Assembly (NCBI GenBank): GCA_034928145.1
Contig: JAYFPE010000029.1
Location: 1 to 64,000 of the forward strand
Source: Pelethousia sp034928145
Lineage (GTDB): Bacteria; Bacillota; Clostridia; Christensenellales; CAG-138
Reading direction: 5' to 3'
Length of the DNA stretch: 64,000 bases
Made by a program: the position numbers and the translations under genes. This document shows positions 51,598-60,402 of the stretch, piece by piece (positions within the stretch are counted from its first letter, which is position 1; every line of letters begins with the position of its first letter). The notes under the pieces are model-generated. The model saw only the letters and a program-made list of their open reading frames with translations. It did no database searches and had not been told where the DNA came from.

Positions 51598-52977
51598 ATG
51601 GATAAGTTATGGACGGGCAGGTTTCACGGGCAACTGGACGCGGCTGCGGATGATTTCAATTCCTCCATCCGCTTTGACGCGCGTATGGCTGCTCAGGATA
51701 TCAGCGGTTCTCTGGCCCACGCGGCCATGCTGGCGGCCAAGGGCATCCTCTCTCAAGAGGATGCGGCCGCCATTGCGGAGGCGCTGGTGGATATCCGGCA
51801 AGAAATTGATTCCGGCCAGCTTGCCATCGACCCTGCCAGCGAGGATATCCACTCCTTTGTGGAGGCGGAGCTGACCCGTCGCATCGGCGAGGCGGGCAAG
51901 CGCCTGCACACGGCGCGCAGCCGCAATGACCAGGTAGCCCTGGATCTGCGGCTGACGCTGCGCGAGGAATGCGGCAGCCTGGACGCGGGCATTTACGCCC
52001 TGCTCGATGTGCTCTGCAAAAAGGCGGCTGTGCACGCCGAAACCATTATGCCCGGCTACACGCACATGCAGCGCGCCCAACCTATCACCTTTGGCCATCA
52101 CCTGATGGCCTATGCCATGATGCTGCTTCGGGATCACGAGCGGCTGATGCAGTGCGCCGGGCGGATGAACGTTTCGCCCTTGGGAAGCTGCGCCCTGGCC
52201 GGCACGACATATGACACGGACAGGGACATGGCGGCCCGGGCCCTAGGCATGGCGGGGATCTCGCAAAATAGCCTCGACGGCGTGAGCGACCGGGATTTTT
52301 GCCTGGAGCTTGCCTCCGTGCTTTCGATTTTGATGATGCACCTTTCACGTTTCAGCGAAGAGATCATCCTCTGGTGCTCTTGGGAGTTTGGCTTCGTTTC
52401 CCTTTCAGACGCCTACTCGACCGGCTCATCCATTATGCCGCAAAAGAAGAACCCCGATATCGCGGAGCTGATCCGGGGCAAAACGGGCCGGGTTTACGGC
52501 CATTTGATGGGACTTTTGTCCACCCTCAAGGGTCTGCCCCTGGCCTACAATAAAGATATGCAAGAGGATAAGGAGGCCATTTTCGACGCGGTGGATACGG
52601 CCAAGGCCTGCCTTGCCATGATGGCCCCCATGGTGGATACCATGCAGGCGCGGCCGGAGAACATGCGCAAGGCCGCTGCGAGCGGCTTTATCAACGCCAC
52701 GGATTGCGCGGATTACCTTGTTACCAAGGGCATGCCCTTCCGCACTGCCTATAAGGTTACGGGCGAGCTGGTGGCCAAGTGCATCGAAAGCGGCAAAACG
52801 TTGGAGAGTCTCACATTGAAAGAATATAAGGCGGCTTCTGAGCTTTTCGCAGAGGATATCTTCCAAGCCATCAGCCTGGAGTCCTGCGTTGCCCGGCGGC
52901 GCAGCCAGGGCGGCACCGCGCCGGAGCAGGTACGGGCGCAGATCGCCTGGGTAGAGGAGAAGATGGCCGCATGGTAA
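51598..52977 (+). CDS. argH: Argininosuccinate lyase
   Basis: The 459-residue protein splits argininosuccinate into arginine and fumarate. The fumarase/aspartase superfamily signature GSSIMPQKKNPD is present, with TARSRNDQVALDLRL and TFGHHLMAYAM. It lies 47 bases after argG and overlaps argC by 7 bases. Confidence 0.97.
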   Translation: MDKLWTGRFHGQLDAAADDFNSSIRFDARMAAQDISGSLAHAAMLAAKGILSQEDAAAIAEALVDIRQEIDSGQLAIDPASEDIHSFVEAELTRRIGEAGKRLHTARSRNDQVALDLRLTLREECGSLDAGIYALLDVLCKKAAVHAETIMPGYTHMQRAQPITFGHHLMAYAMMLLRDHERLMQCAGRMNVSPLGSCALAGTTYDTDRDMAARALGMAGISQNSLDGVSDRDFCLELASVLSILMMHLSRFSEEIILWCSWEFGFVSLSDAYSTGSSIMPQKKNPDIAELIRGKTGRVYGHLMGLLSTLKGLPLAYNKDMQEDKEAIFDAVDTAKACLAMMAPMVDTMQARPENMRKAAASGFINATDCADYLVTKGMPFRTAYKVTGELVAKCIESGKTLESLTLKEYKAASELFAEDIFQAISLESCVARRRSQGGTAPEQVRAQIAWVEEKMAAW

Positions 52978-53915
52978 CGGTATTCATTGATGGGGAAGCG
53001 GGCACCACGGGCCTTGGTATCCGCCGGCGGCTGGAAAAGCACCCCGCCGTGCGGTTGCTCGAGATCGATCCCGCCCTGCGCAAGGATACACAGGCCCGGC
53101 GCGCCCTCCTGCACGAGGCGGATATCGCCTTCCTCTGCCTGCCGGATGCGGCGGCGCGGGAATCGGCGGCGCTCGCGGACGGCGGCTACGTCCGCATTTT
53201 GGATGCCTCCACGGCCCACCGCACGGCCCCGGGCTGGGCCTATGGCTTTGCTGAGCTTTCACCAAAGCACCGGGCGGAGATCATCTGCGGCAACCGGGTG
53301 GCCGTGCCGGGTTGCCATGCGAGCGGCATGATCGCCCTGGCCTATCCGCTGCTTTCGGTCGGGCTATTGCCCACGGACACCGACCTATGCTTTACCTCCG
53401 TTACCGGCTACAGCGGCGGCGGCAGGGCGATGATTACCCAATACGAGGCGGATGCCAGGCCAGTCGGCTTTGACTCCCCGCGGCAATATGGCCTGGCGCA
53501 GGCCCACAAGCATCTGCCCGAGGTTACGGCCCAATGCGGCCTAAGCAAGGAACCGGCCTTTTTGCCCATCGTAGCGGATTTCCCCCGGGGCATGGCGGTG
53601 ACGCTGGCCTTGCACCAAAGCCAGTTCGCCAGGCCCATCCCCCTGCAAGCCCTATGGGAAACCATTGCCGCCCATTATGAAGGCAGCCCCCTGATGTGGG
53701 TGCGGCCCTTGGGCGCGGAGGCGGAGGAGGACGGCTTTTTAGCAGCCAACGCCCTGGCTGGGCGGGACGGCATGGAGATATCGGTAACCGGCAACGCCCA
53801 GCGCCTTCTGCTGCATGCGCGCTTTGATAACCTGGGTAAGGGCGCTTCCGGCGCTGCCCTGCAATGCATGAACATCATGCTGGGCTTGGATGAAGCCACG
53901 GGCCTTGCGCCGTGA
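52971..53915 (+). CDS. argC: N-acetyl-gamma-glutamyl-phosphate reductase, type 2
   Basis: The 314-residue protein is the short (type 2) form. It has GEAGTTGLGIRRRL for NADP, the active-site Cys in VPGCHASGMI, and GYSGGGRAM. It reduces N-acetylglutamyl phosphate to the semialdehyde. The overlap with argH indicates coupling. The usual Bacillota form (about 345 residues) is type 1, so this form is slightly unusual here. Confidence 0.93.
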   Translation: MVTVFIDGEAGTTGLGIRRRLEKHPAVRLLEIDPALRKDTQARRALLHEADIAFLCLPDAAARESAALADGGYVRILDASTAHRTAPGWAYGFAELSPKHRAEIICGNRVAVPGCHASGMIALAYPLLSVGLLPTDTDLCFTSVTGYSGGGRAMITQYEADARPVGFDSPRQYGLAQAHKHLPEVTAQCGLSKEPAFLPIVADFPRGMAVTLALHQSQFARPIPLQALWETIAAHYEGSPLMWVRPLGAEAEEDGFLAANALAGRDGMEISVTGNAQRLLLHARFDNLGKGASGAALQCMNIMLGLDEATGLAP

Positions 53916-53946
53916 TTTAAATTTCTAGAGAGGGAACACAAAGACC

Positions 53947-55158
53947 ATGAAAACCATCCAAGGCGGCGTTTGCGCCGCAAAGGGTTTCCGTGCCGGCGGC
54001 GCGCATTGCGGCATCCGCAAGAATAAGAGCAAGCGAGATCTGGCCCTGATCCTCAGCGATACGCTGGCCAGTGCGGCCTGCGTTTATACTACCAACCTGG
54101 TGCAGGGCGCGCCCATCGCCGTTACGCGCGAACATGTGGCCAACGGCTATGCCCGGGCCATCCTCTGCAACAGCGGCAATGCCAACACCTGCAACGCGGA
54201 TGGGATTGAGATTGCGCAAGCTATGTGCGGCCTGTTGGAAAAGGAGAGCGGCGTTTCGGCTGACGATGTGATCATCGCCTCCACCGGCGTGATCGGCCAG
54301 CCCCTGCCCATCGAGCCTATCGCCGCGGGTATGCCCGCGCTGGTGGCCAGCCTGGGCGACTATAGCGCCGATGCGGCGGAGGCCATCATGACCACGGATC
54401 TTCGCGTGAAGGAGCTAGCCGTGGAATTTGAGCTGTCCGGCCATACCTGCCGCCTGGGCGGCATTGCCAAGGGCAGCGGCATGATCCACCCCAATATGGC
54501 CACCATGCTGGTTTTCCTCACCACGGATGCGGCCATCTCGCCGGACATGCTGCAAAAGGCGCTCAATGCGGATATTCAGGACACCTTCCATATGATCAGT
54601 GTGGATGGGGATACCTCTACCAACGATATGGTGAGCATCCTGGCGAACGGCGAAGCGGGCAACCCGGCCATCACCGGCCCAGGCGCGGATTACGACAGCT
54701 TTTCCGCCGCCCTTTTTGAGGTGACGCGCTATCTCTGCCGCGCCATCGCCCGGGATGGCGAGGGGGCATCCAAGTTGATTGAATGCGCCGTAACAGGCGC
54801 TACCGATAAAGAAACGGCTCGGGTAGTGGCTAAAGCCGTGATTTGCTCCAGCCTTGTCAAGGCGGCGATGTTCGGCGCCGACGCCAACTGGGGCCGGGTG
54901 CTCTGCGCCATCGGCTACAGCGGCGCGGATGTGGATATCCAAAAGGTGGACGTAGCCTTCCGCGCAAAGGATAGCTATGTGCCCGTATGCCGCGCCGGAG
55001 CGGGCGTTCCCTTTAACGAGGAGGAAGCCAAGCGGGTTTTAAGCGCCGAAGAGGTGCGTGTGGAGATTCAACTCAATAGCGGGGCTGGGGAAGCTACGGC
55101 CTGGGGCTGCGATTTGACCTATGATTATGTGAAGATCAATGGAGATTACAGAACATGA
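53947..55158 (+). CDS. argJ: Glutamate N-acetyltransferase / amino-acid acetyltransferase
   Basis: The 403-residue precursor is self-cleaved at the motif KGSGMIHPNMATML, giving alpha and beta chains, with Thr as nucleophile. GNANTCNADG and GADANWGRVLCAIGYSG are typical. It recycles acetyl from acetylornithine to glutamate. No argA is in the operon, so it may also make N-acetylglutamate from acetyl-CoA. It overlaps argB by 4 bases. Confidence 0.95.
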   Translation: MKTIQGGVCAAKGFRAGGAHCGIRKNKSKRDLALILSDTLASAACVYTTNLVQGAPIAVTREHVANGYARAILCNSGNANTCNADGIEIAQAMCGLLEKESGVSADDVIIASTGVIGQPLPIEPIAAGMPALVASLGDYSADAAEAIMTTDLRVKELAVEFELSGHTCRLGGIAKGSGMIHPNMATMLVFLTTDAAISPDMLQKALNADIQDTFHMISVDGDTSTNDMVSILANGEAGNPAITGPGADYDSFSAALFEVTRYLCRAIARDGEGASKLIECAVTGATDKETARVVAKAVICSSLVKAAMFGADANWGRVLCAIGYSGADVDIQKVDVAFRAKDSYVPVCRAGAGVPFNEEEAKRVLSAEEVRVEIQLNSGAGEATAWGCDLTYDYVKINGDYRT

Positions 55159-56015
55159 GCGCGAAGATGGATAACGCCCAGCGGGCCGAGGTGCTGGTGC
55201 ATGCGCTGCCCTACATCCAAAAGTACGCGGGCAAGATTATTGTGGTCAAGTATGGCGGCAACGCTATGCTCAGCGAAGAGCTGAAAAACGCGGTGATGAA
55301 CGATATCGTGTTACTTTCCCTCATCGGCATCAAGGTGGTGCTGGTGCATGGGGGTGGGCCGGAGATTTCGGATACCCTTAAGGCCATGGGCAAGGAGAGC
55401 GTGTTTGTGGATGGCCTGCGGGTCACGGATCAGGAAACGGCGGATGTGGTGCAGATGGTGCTGGCCGGCAAAATCAACAAAAGCCTGGTTAACCATATCG
55501 GCTCCATCGGCGGCAAGGCTATGGGCCTTTGCGGGCTGGATGGCCGCATGATCGAGGCGGAGGCCATGGATATGGAAGATCTGGGCTATGTGGGCGTGAT
55601 TAATCGGGTGGACCCACAGCCCATCCTGGATGTGCTCGCCATGGGCTATATCCCGGTAGTGGCCACCGTGGGCTACGACGAGGCGGGCAACGTATATAAC
55701 ATCAACGCCGATACGGCCGCGGCGAGGCTCGCAGGCGTGCTGAAGGCCGAAAGCCTCATCAGCATGACGGATATCGCCGGCATCCTGCGGGATAAGGAGG
55801 ATCCGGCCTCTCTGATCCCCCGCATCCATGTGAGCGACGTATCCGCGCTGATGCACGAGGGCGTCATCTCCGGCGGCATGATCCCCAAGGCGGAGTGCTG
55901 CATCGAGGCCATTCGCAGGGGAGTGAAGAAGGTTTTTATCCTGGATGGCCGCATCCCCCACGCGATTTTGATGGAGATCTTTACGGACGAAGGCATTGGC
56001 ACGATGTTCGTATAA
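55155..56015 (+). CDS. argB: Acetylglutamate kinase
   Basis: The 286-residue amino acid kinase has VVKYGGNAM, VLVHGGGPEISDTLK, INADTAAARLAG and GGMIPKAECC. It phosphorylates N-acetylglutamate. Full length; the N-terminal extension (residues 1-20) is like that of arginine-inhibited hexameric forms, so feedback inhibition is possible. It lies 31 bases before argD. Confidence 0.96.
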   Translation: MSAKMDNAQRAEVLVHALPYIQKYAGKIIVVKYGGNAMLSEELKNAVMNDIVLLSLIGIKVVLVHGGGPEISDTLKAMGKESVFVDGLRVTDQETADVVQMVLAGKINKSLVNHIGSIGGKAMGLCGLDGRMIEAEAMDMEDLGYVGVINRVDPQPILDVLAMGYIPVVATVGYDEAGNVYNINADTAAARLAGVLKAESLISMTDIAGILRDKEDPASLIPRIHVSDVSALMHEGVISGGMIPKAECCIEAIRRGVKKVFILDGRIPHAILMEIFTDEGIGTMFV

Positions 56016-56046
56016 TACGTTTAAATCACAAAAAAGGAGGGCCCCC

Positions 56047-57210
56047 ATGGATATCATCGCAACCAGCGAACAATGCATCGCCCCTACCTACGCGAGAGTG
56101 CCCCTGGCGCTCGATCACGGCAAGGGCTCCCTGCTTTATGACGAGGCGGGGAAGGAATACATCGACCTGGGCAGCGGCATCGCCGTGAACGCATTCGGCG
56201 TGAGCGACGAAGCCTGGGAAAAGGCCGTTTGCGAACAGGTTGGCAAGCTGCAGCATTGCTCCAATTATTATTATACGAAACCGCAGGCGGAGCTGGCGGC
56301 CTTGCTTTGTCAAAAGAGCGGCCTGAAGAACGTGTTCTTCTCTAACTCCGGCGCGGAGGCCAACGAGTGCGCCATCAAGGCCGCACGCAAGTATTCTTCC
56401 GATAAATACGGGCCGGGCCGCCACGGCATCGTCACGCTGGTGAGCAGCTTCCACGGACGCAGCATGGCTACGCTCAGCGCCACCGGCCAGGAGGCTATGC
56501 ATGTGCATTTCGCGCCCTTTCTGCCGGGCTTCGTCCATGTGCAGGCGGATGATATCCGGGCTATGGAGCAGGCGCTTGCTAAAGGCGATGTTTGCGCCGT
56601 GATGATGGAGATGATCCAGGGCGAGGGCGGCGTATACACCCTAGACGGGGATTACGTGCGCGCTGTGGCCCGGCTTTGCGCAGAAAAGGACGTGCTGCTG
56701 ATCGTGGATGAGGTGCAGTGCGGCAATGGCCGCACAGGCAAATACTTCGGCTATATGCACCACGGCGTGCAGCCGGATATCGTATCCACGGCCAAGGGTT
56801 TGGCGGGCGGCTTGCCTATGGGCGCCACCCTCTTTGGCCAAAAAACCAAGGATGTGCTGGGCGCGGGTACGCACGGCTCCACCTACGGCGGCAACCCCGT
56901 ATGCGCGGCGGCCGGGGTGAGCGTGGTTTCCCGCATCGACGATGCGCTTCTCGAGCAAGTGACAGAAAAGGGCGCGTACATCAAAAACCGGCTGTGCGGC
57001 GTGCCCGGCGTGGAGGATGTATCCGGCCTGGGCCTGATGATCGGCGTGAAGACGAAAAAAGACGTCAAGAATATCATCGCCGCGTGCAGGGAAAAGGGCG
57101 TGCTCGTGCTATCCGCCAAGGATAAGGTGCGGCTGCTGCCTGCCCTCAATATCCCCATGGAGCTTTTACAAAAAGGCATTGAAATTTTAGCGGAGGTAAT
57201 AGCCCAATGA
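56047..57210 (+). CDS. argD: Acetylornithine aminotransferase
   Basis: The 387-residue class III aminotransferase has FSNSGAEANECAIKAARKY, SFHGRSMATLSATGQ, LLIVDEVQCGNGRTG and the PLP-Lys in STAKGLAGGLPMGA. It transfers an amino group from glutamate to the semialdehyde. AAGGAGGG lies before the ATG at 56047. Its stop overlaps the argF start by 4 bases. Confidence 0.95.
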   Translation: MDIIATSEQCIAPTYARVPLALDHGKGSLLYDEAGKEYIDLGSGIAVNAFGVSDEAWEKAVCEQVGKLQHCSNYYYTKPQAELAALLCQKSGLKNVFFSNSGAEANECAIKAARKYSSDKYGPGRHGIVTLVSSFHGRSMATLSATGQEAMHVHFAPFLPGFVHVQADDIRAMEQALAKGDVCAVMMEMIQGEGGVYTLDGDYVRAVARLCAEKDVLLIVDEVQCGNGRTGKYFGYMHHGVQPDIVSTAKGLAGGLPMGATLFGQKTKDVLGAGTHGSTYGGNPVCAAAGVSVVSRIDDALLEQVTEKGAYIKNRLCGVPGVEDVSGLGLMIGVKTKKDVKNIIAACREKGVLVLSAKDKVRLLPALNIPMELLQKGIEILAEVIAQ

Positions 57211-58112
57211 AGCACCTGTTGAAACTGGCCGATCTGAGCGGCGAGGAGATCTTGGATATTCTGAACCTGGCCGACCAGCTCAAGTACGAGCAAAAGCATG
57301 GCATCGAGCACAAGCGCCTTGCCGGCAAAACCCTGGGAATGATTTTTCAGAAATCCTCTACCCGCACCCGCGTTTCCTTTGAAACCGGCATGTACCAGCT
57401 GGGCGGCTATGCACTGTTCCTCAGCTCCAACGATTTGCAGATCGGCAGGGGCGAGCCTGTGCAGGATACGGCCCGCGTACTCTCCCGCTACCTAGACGGC
57501 ATCATGATCCGCACCTTTGCCCAGCAGGAAGTGGAAGACCTGGCTGCCTACGGCTCCATCCCCGTTATCAACGGCCTCACGGATTACAGCCATCCCTGCC
57601 AGGTGCTGGCGGATTTAATGACCATACGGGAATACAAAGGCACTCTGAACGGCCTTAAAATGTGCTTCATCGGCGACGGCAATAATATGGCCAACTCCCT
57701 CATCGTGGGCGGCCTCAAAACCGGCATGACCGTAGCCGTGGCCACGCCCAAGGATTACGCGCCGGATGCGGATATCCTCAAATGGGCTTCTGAGAGCGGC
57801 AGCTTTCTATATACCCAATCCGTGCTGGAAGCCGCCGAGGGCGCGGATGTAATCTTTACGGATGTTTGGGCCTCAATGGGCCAGGAGCAGGAGGCCAAGA
57901 AGCGCCAGGCCGCATTTGGCGGCGTCTACCAGGTGAACGATGCGGTGATGGCCGTTGCCAAGCCCGATTGCATGGTGCAGCATTGCCTGCCCGCCCACCG
58001 CGAGGAGGAGATCACCACCAAGATATTTGAAGCGCATGCGGCGGAAATTTTCGACGAGGCGGAAAACCGGCTCCATGCGCAAAAGGCGGTTATGGTCACG
58101 CTGATGGCGTAA
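57207..58112 (+). CDS. argF: Ornithine carbamoyltransferase
   Basis: The 301-residue protein has the carbamoyl phosphate motif SSTRTRVSFE, the ornithine-side HPCQ motif (SHPCQVLADLM) and HCLPAHREEE. It makes citrulline from ornithine. The biosynthetic role follows from its place as last gene of the arg operon. Confidence 0.96.
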   Translation: MKHLLKLADLSGEEILDILNLADQLKYEQKHGIEHKRLAGKTLGMIFQKSSTRTRVSFETGMYQLGGYALFLSSNDLQIGRGEPVQDTARVLSRYLDGIMIRTFAQQEVEDLAAYGSIPVINGLTDYSHPCQVLADLMTIREYKGTLNGLKMCFIGDGNNMANSLIVGGLKTGMTVAVATPKDYAPDADILKWASESGSFLYTQSVLEAAEGADVIFTDVWASMGQEQEAKKRQAAFGGVYQVNDAVMAVAKPDCMVQHCLPAHREEEITTKIFEAHAAEIFDEAENRLHAQKAVMVTLMA

Positions 58113-58140
58113 TTATACGCACACCGGCGCGGGCGCGCGG

Positions 58141-58160
58141 CGGCGTTTCGCGCCGTTTTT
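58141..58160 (+). terminator. Terminator of the arg operon
   Basis: CGGCG and CGCCG around TTTCG, followed by TTTTT. Confidence 0.75.
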
Positions 58161-58206
58161 GCGCTCTTTTGTCGATTGATGGGAGGACAGGGGCCAGGCT
58201 ATATGC

Positions 58207-58212
58207 TATAAT
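58207..58212 (+). promoter_or_regulatory. Extended -10 of the exonuclease III gene
   Basis: TGCTATAAT, 50 bases before the start codon; -35 is weak. Confidence 0.5.
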
Positions 58213-58261
58213 AACGCCAGCGGGCAAACCCCACGCCCCATCACCAAATGAAGGAGCGCCT

Positions 58262-59020
58262 ATGAAGAAATTTATGTCCTGGAATGTGAACGGTTTCCGC
58301 GCCTGCCTGCAGAAGGGTTTCGACGAGGTTTTTCAAGAGGCGGCGGCGGATTTTTTCTGCTTACAAGAAACAAAGATGCAGCCCGGCCAGGCGGATTACG
58401 CGCCGGAGGGCTACCATGTTTTTTTCCATAGCGCAGAGAAGAAGGGCTATTCCGGCACGGCCATCTTCGCTAAAGAGGCGCCCTTATCCGTGCAATACGG
58501 CATAAACGGCCTGCACCTCGACGAGGGCCGGGCGATCGCCCTAGAATATCCCGGCTTTTATTTGCTCACCTGCTATTCACCCAATGCCCAGGAGGGCCTT
58601 AAGCGCATTGATTACCGCATGGCCTTTGAGGACGATCTGCGGGCCTACCTCGCCGCGCTGGCCGCGGACAAGCCCGTCATCCTATGCGGCGACCTCAACG
58701 TAGCCCATCAGGAAATCGACCTTAAGAACCCGGGGCCCAACCGGGGCAGCGCAGGCTTTTCGGATGAGGAGCGGGCCAAGTTTACGGAGTTGCTTTCTAC
58801 GGGCTTCGTGGATACCTTCCGTCATCTCTATCCAGACCTGACGGGCGCTTATTCCTGGTGGAGCTACCGCTTCAACGCCCGCAAAAACAACGCGGGCTGG
58901 CGTATTGACTATTTCCTCGTCTCCGATTCCTTAACGCCCGCCATCCGGGCGGCTGCCATTCATGCCGATACCCATGGCAGCGACCATTGCCCCGTATCGC
59001 TAATCATAGATATAGAATAG
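58262..59020 (+). CDS. xth: Exodeoxyribonuclease III / AP endonuclease
   Basis: The 252-residue protein of the ExoIII family starts MKFMSWNVNGFRA-like (MKKFMSWNVNGFRACL) and has LQETKMQ (metal Glu), GYSGTAIFAK, CGDLNVAHQEIDL and the C-terminal WRIDYFLVS and GSDHCPV catalytic motifs. It cuts at abasic sites in base excision repair. AAGGAGC precedes the ATG. An upstream ATG at 58169 overlaps the promoter and is rejected. Confidence 0.95.
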   Translation: MKKFMSWNVNGFRACLQKGFDEVFQEAAADFFCLQETKMQPGQADYAPEGYHVFFHSAEKKGYSGTAIFAKEAPLSVQYGINGLHLDEGRAIALEYPGFYLLTCYSPNAQEGLKRIDYRMAFEDDLRAYLAALAADKPVILCGDLNVAHQEIDLKNPGPNRGSAGFSDEERAKFTELLSTGFVDTFRHLYPDLTGAYSWWSYRFNARKNNAGWRIDYFLVSDSLTPAIRAAAIHADTHGSDHCPVSLIIDIE

Positions 59021-59038
59021 AAATCAACACGAGCCAGC

Positions 59039-59071
59039 ATGGGCCGGGAAGCGCTTCCCGGCCCATATTTT
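59039..59071 (+). terminator. Terminator after xth
   Basis: ATGGGCCGGGAAGC and GCTTCCCGGCCCAT form a 14-bp perfect palindrome, then ATTTTAT. Confidence 0.8.
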
Positions 59072-59088
59072 ATGCCTGGCCGGCCATC

Positions 59089-59116
59089 ACGGTTATTCCC
59101 ACATATGCATACTATA
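59089..59116 (+). promoter_or_regulatory. Sigma-K/sigma-E-like promoter of cotJ
   Basis: AC, 17 bases, CATACTATA: fits the sigma-K pattern (AC, 16-17, CATAnnnTA) and partly the sigma-E -10 (CATACAnT). It lies about 55 bases before cotJA. Confidence 0.5.
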
Positions 59117-59171
59117 CATCATAGAAACCGGCACGCTCCATGGGCGAGGCCGGATCCAAGGAGGAACCAGT

Positions 59172-59450
59172 ATGATTTGCAACACGACCCGCTGTGGCTG
59201 CGCATATGCTTCCGCCCCTAACGCCATGTCTAATGCCATGTCTAACGCCATGCAGCCTTCCCGGATGGTTTGCGACAATGCGGATGTGGTAGTGCCGGCG
59301 GGCGAAGCGCGAACGCAGCCTTGTGACGACTTCAGCATGGTGCAGCCCAGGCTTGCCCAAATCCAGTTTCCCATCCAGCAGTATCAAAGCGGATTCTGCC
59401 CCTGCGAAGCCCTGGAGATTGGCACGCTCTTCCCTGAGCTGGTAAGCTGA
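59172..59450 (+). CDS. cotJA: Spore coat protein CotJA
   Basis: The 92-residue protein ends with the CotJA pattern: LAQIQFPIQQYQSGFCPCEALEIGTLFPELV. The N-terminus has several Cys and imperfect MSNA repeats, not typical of the family. AAGGAGG precedes the ATG. It is the first of cotJABC, whose products lie in the inner coat and depend on one another for assembly. Confidence 0.85.
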   Translation: MICNTTRCGCAYASAPNAMSNAMSNAMQPSRMVCDNADVVVPAGEARTQPCDDFSMVQPRLAQIQFPIQQYQSGFCPCEALEIGTLFPELVS

Positions 59451-59464
59451 GAAGGAGGATGGAT

Positions 59465-59713
59465 ATGAGTGAAATGACCCAAAGTGAGCTGTTCCGGGCG
59501 ATCAGCGAATATCAATTCGTAGCGGTGGAGCTCAACCTGTATCTGGATACCCATCCGGGAGACGAAGCGGCCCGGGCGGATTATCTGTTCTATTCCGAGC
59601 AGCTCATGGAGCTTATTCGGGCCTATGAAGCCCAGTTTGGCCCGCTGATGAACTTCGGGCATTCTCCTACCGACGTTGGCTGCTACGTAACCAGCGAATG
59701 GCCCTGGGAGTGA
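59465..59713 (+). CDS. cotJB: Spore coat protein CotJB
   Basis: The 82-residue protein matches CotJB: LFRAISEYQFVAVELNLYLDTHPGDEAA and the terminal WPWE. The ATG at 59465 is chosen because GGAGG ends 7 bases earlier; an ATG at 59459 almost touches that site. Confidence 0.9.
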   Translation: MSEMTQSELFRAISEYQFVAVELNLYLDTHPGDEAARADYLFYSEQLMELIRAYEAQFGPLMNFGHSPTDVGCYVTSEWPWE

Positions 59714-59732
59714 GAAAGGGGGAATATGAATA

Positions 59733-60284
59733 ATGTGGATCTATCAGAAAAAGCTTGAATACCCGGTGAACATCACCACCCCCAACGCTCGCATGGCCAA
59801 GGCGCTCATGGCCCAATATGGCGGCCCGGACAGTGAGCTGGCCGCCGGCATGCGCTACCTGACCCAGCGCTTCTCCATGCCGGATCGGCGCGTAAAAGCC
59901 ACCTGCAACGACATCGGCACGGAGGAGCTAGCGCATTGGGAAATGATCGGCACCATGATCTTCCAATGCATCCGGGACGCTACGCTCGAAGAGATGGAGG
60001 CGGCTGGGCTGATCGGTTATTTCACCATGCACGGCAAAGGCGTATACCCGGTGAACCCGGATGGCGTGCCTTTCACCGCCAGCTATATCGCCTGCACGGG
60101 CGACCCCATCGCGGACATTGTGGAGGATATGGCGGCGGAGCAGAAGGCGAGAGCAACCTATGAGCATCTTATCGCACTTACGGACGACATGGCCATCATT
60201 GACCCGTTGCGCTTCTTGCGGGAGAGGGAGATCGTGCATTTCCAGCGCTTTGGCGAATGCCTGGAGATTTTGCAAAGCATGTGA
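59733..60284 (+). CDS. cotJC: Spore coat protein CotJC (manganese catalase family)
   Basis: The 183-residue protein has MWIYQKKLEYPVNI, LGG-like QYGGPDSELAAGMRYLTQRF, and dimanganese ligand regions TCNDIGTEELAHWEMI (Glu, His) and MAAEQKARATYEHL, with FLREREIVHFQRF. CotJC proteins are Mn-catalase-like and may protect spores from peroxide. AAAGGGGG precedes the start. Confidence 0.95.
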   Translation: MWIYQKKLEYPVNITTPNARMAKALMAQYGGPDSELAAGMRYLTQRFSMPDRRVKATCNDIGTEELAHWEMIGTMIFQCIRDATLEEMEAAGLIGYFTMHGKGVYPVNPDGVPFTASYIACTGDPIADIVEDMAAEQKARATYEHLIALTDDMAIIDPLRFLREREIVHFQRFGECLEILQSM

Positions 60285-60356
60285 AAAGCGGTAGGGCAAG
60301 CAATATTCAAAACACACCAGGGCCGGGGAACATTCCCGGCCTTATGTCTATGCATC

Positions 60357-60382
60357 AAAAAAGCGGCCACTTAGCCGCTTTT
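60357..60382. terminator. Terminator between cotJC and the GntR gene
   Basis: AAAAGCGGC and GCCGCTTTT around eight bases, usable from both sides. A second hairpin, GGCCGGGGAA/TTCCCGGCC, lies just upstream near 60321-60341. Confidence 0.8.
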
Positions 60383-60402
60383 AATTGCAATAGAACGGGC
60401 GT

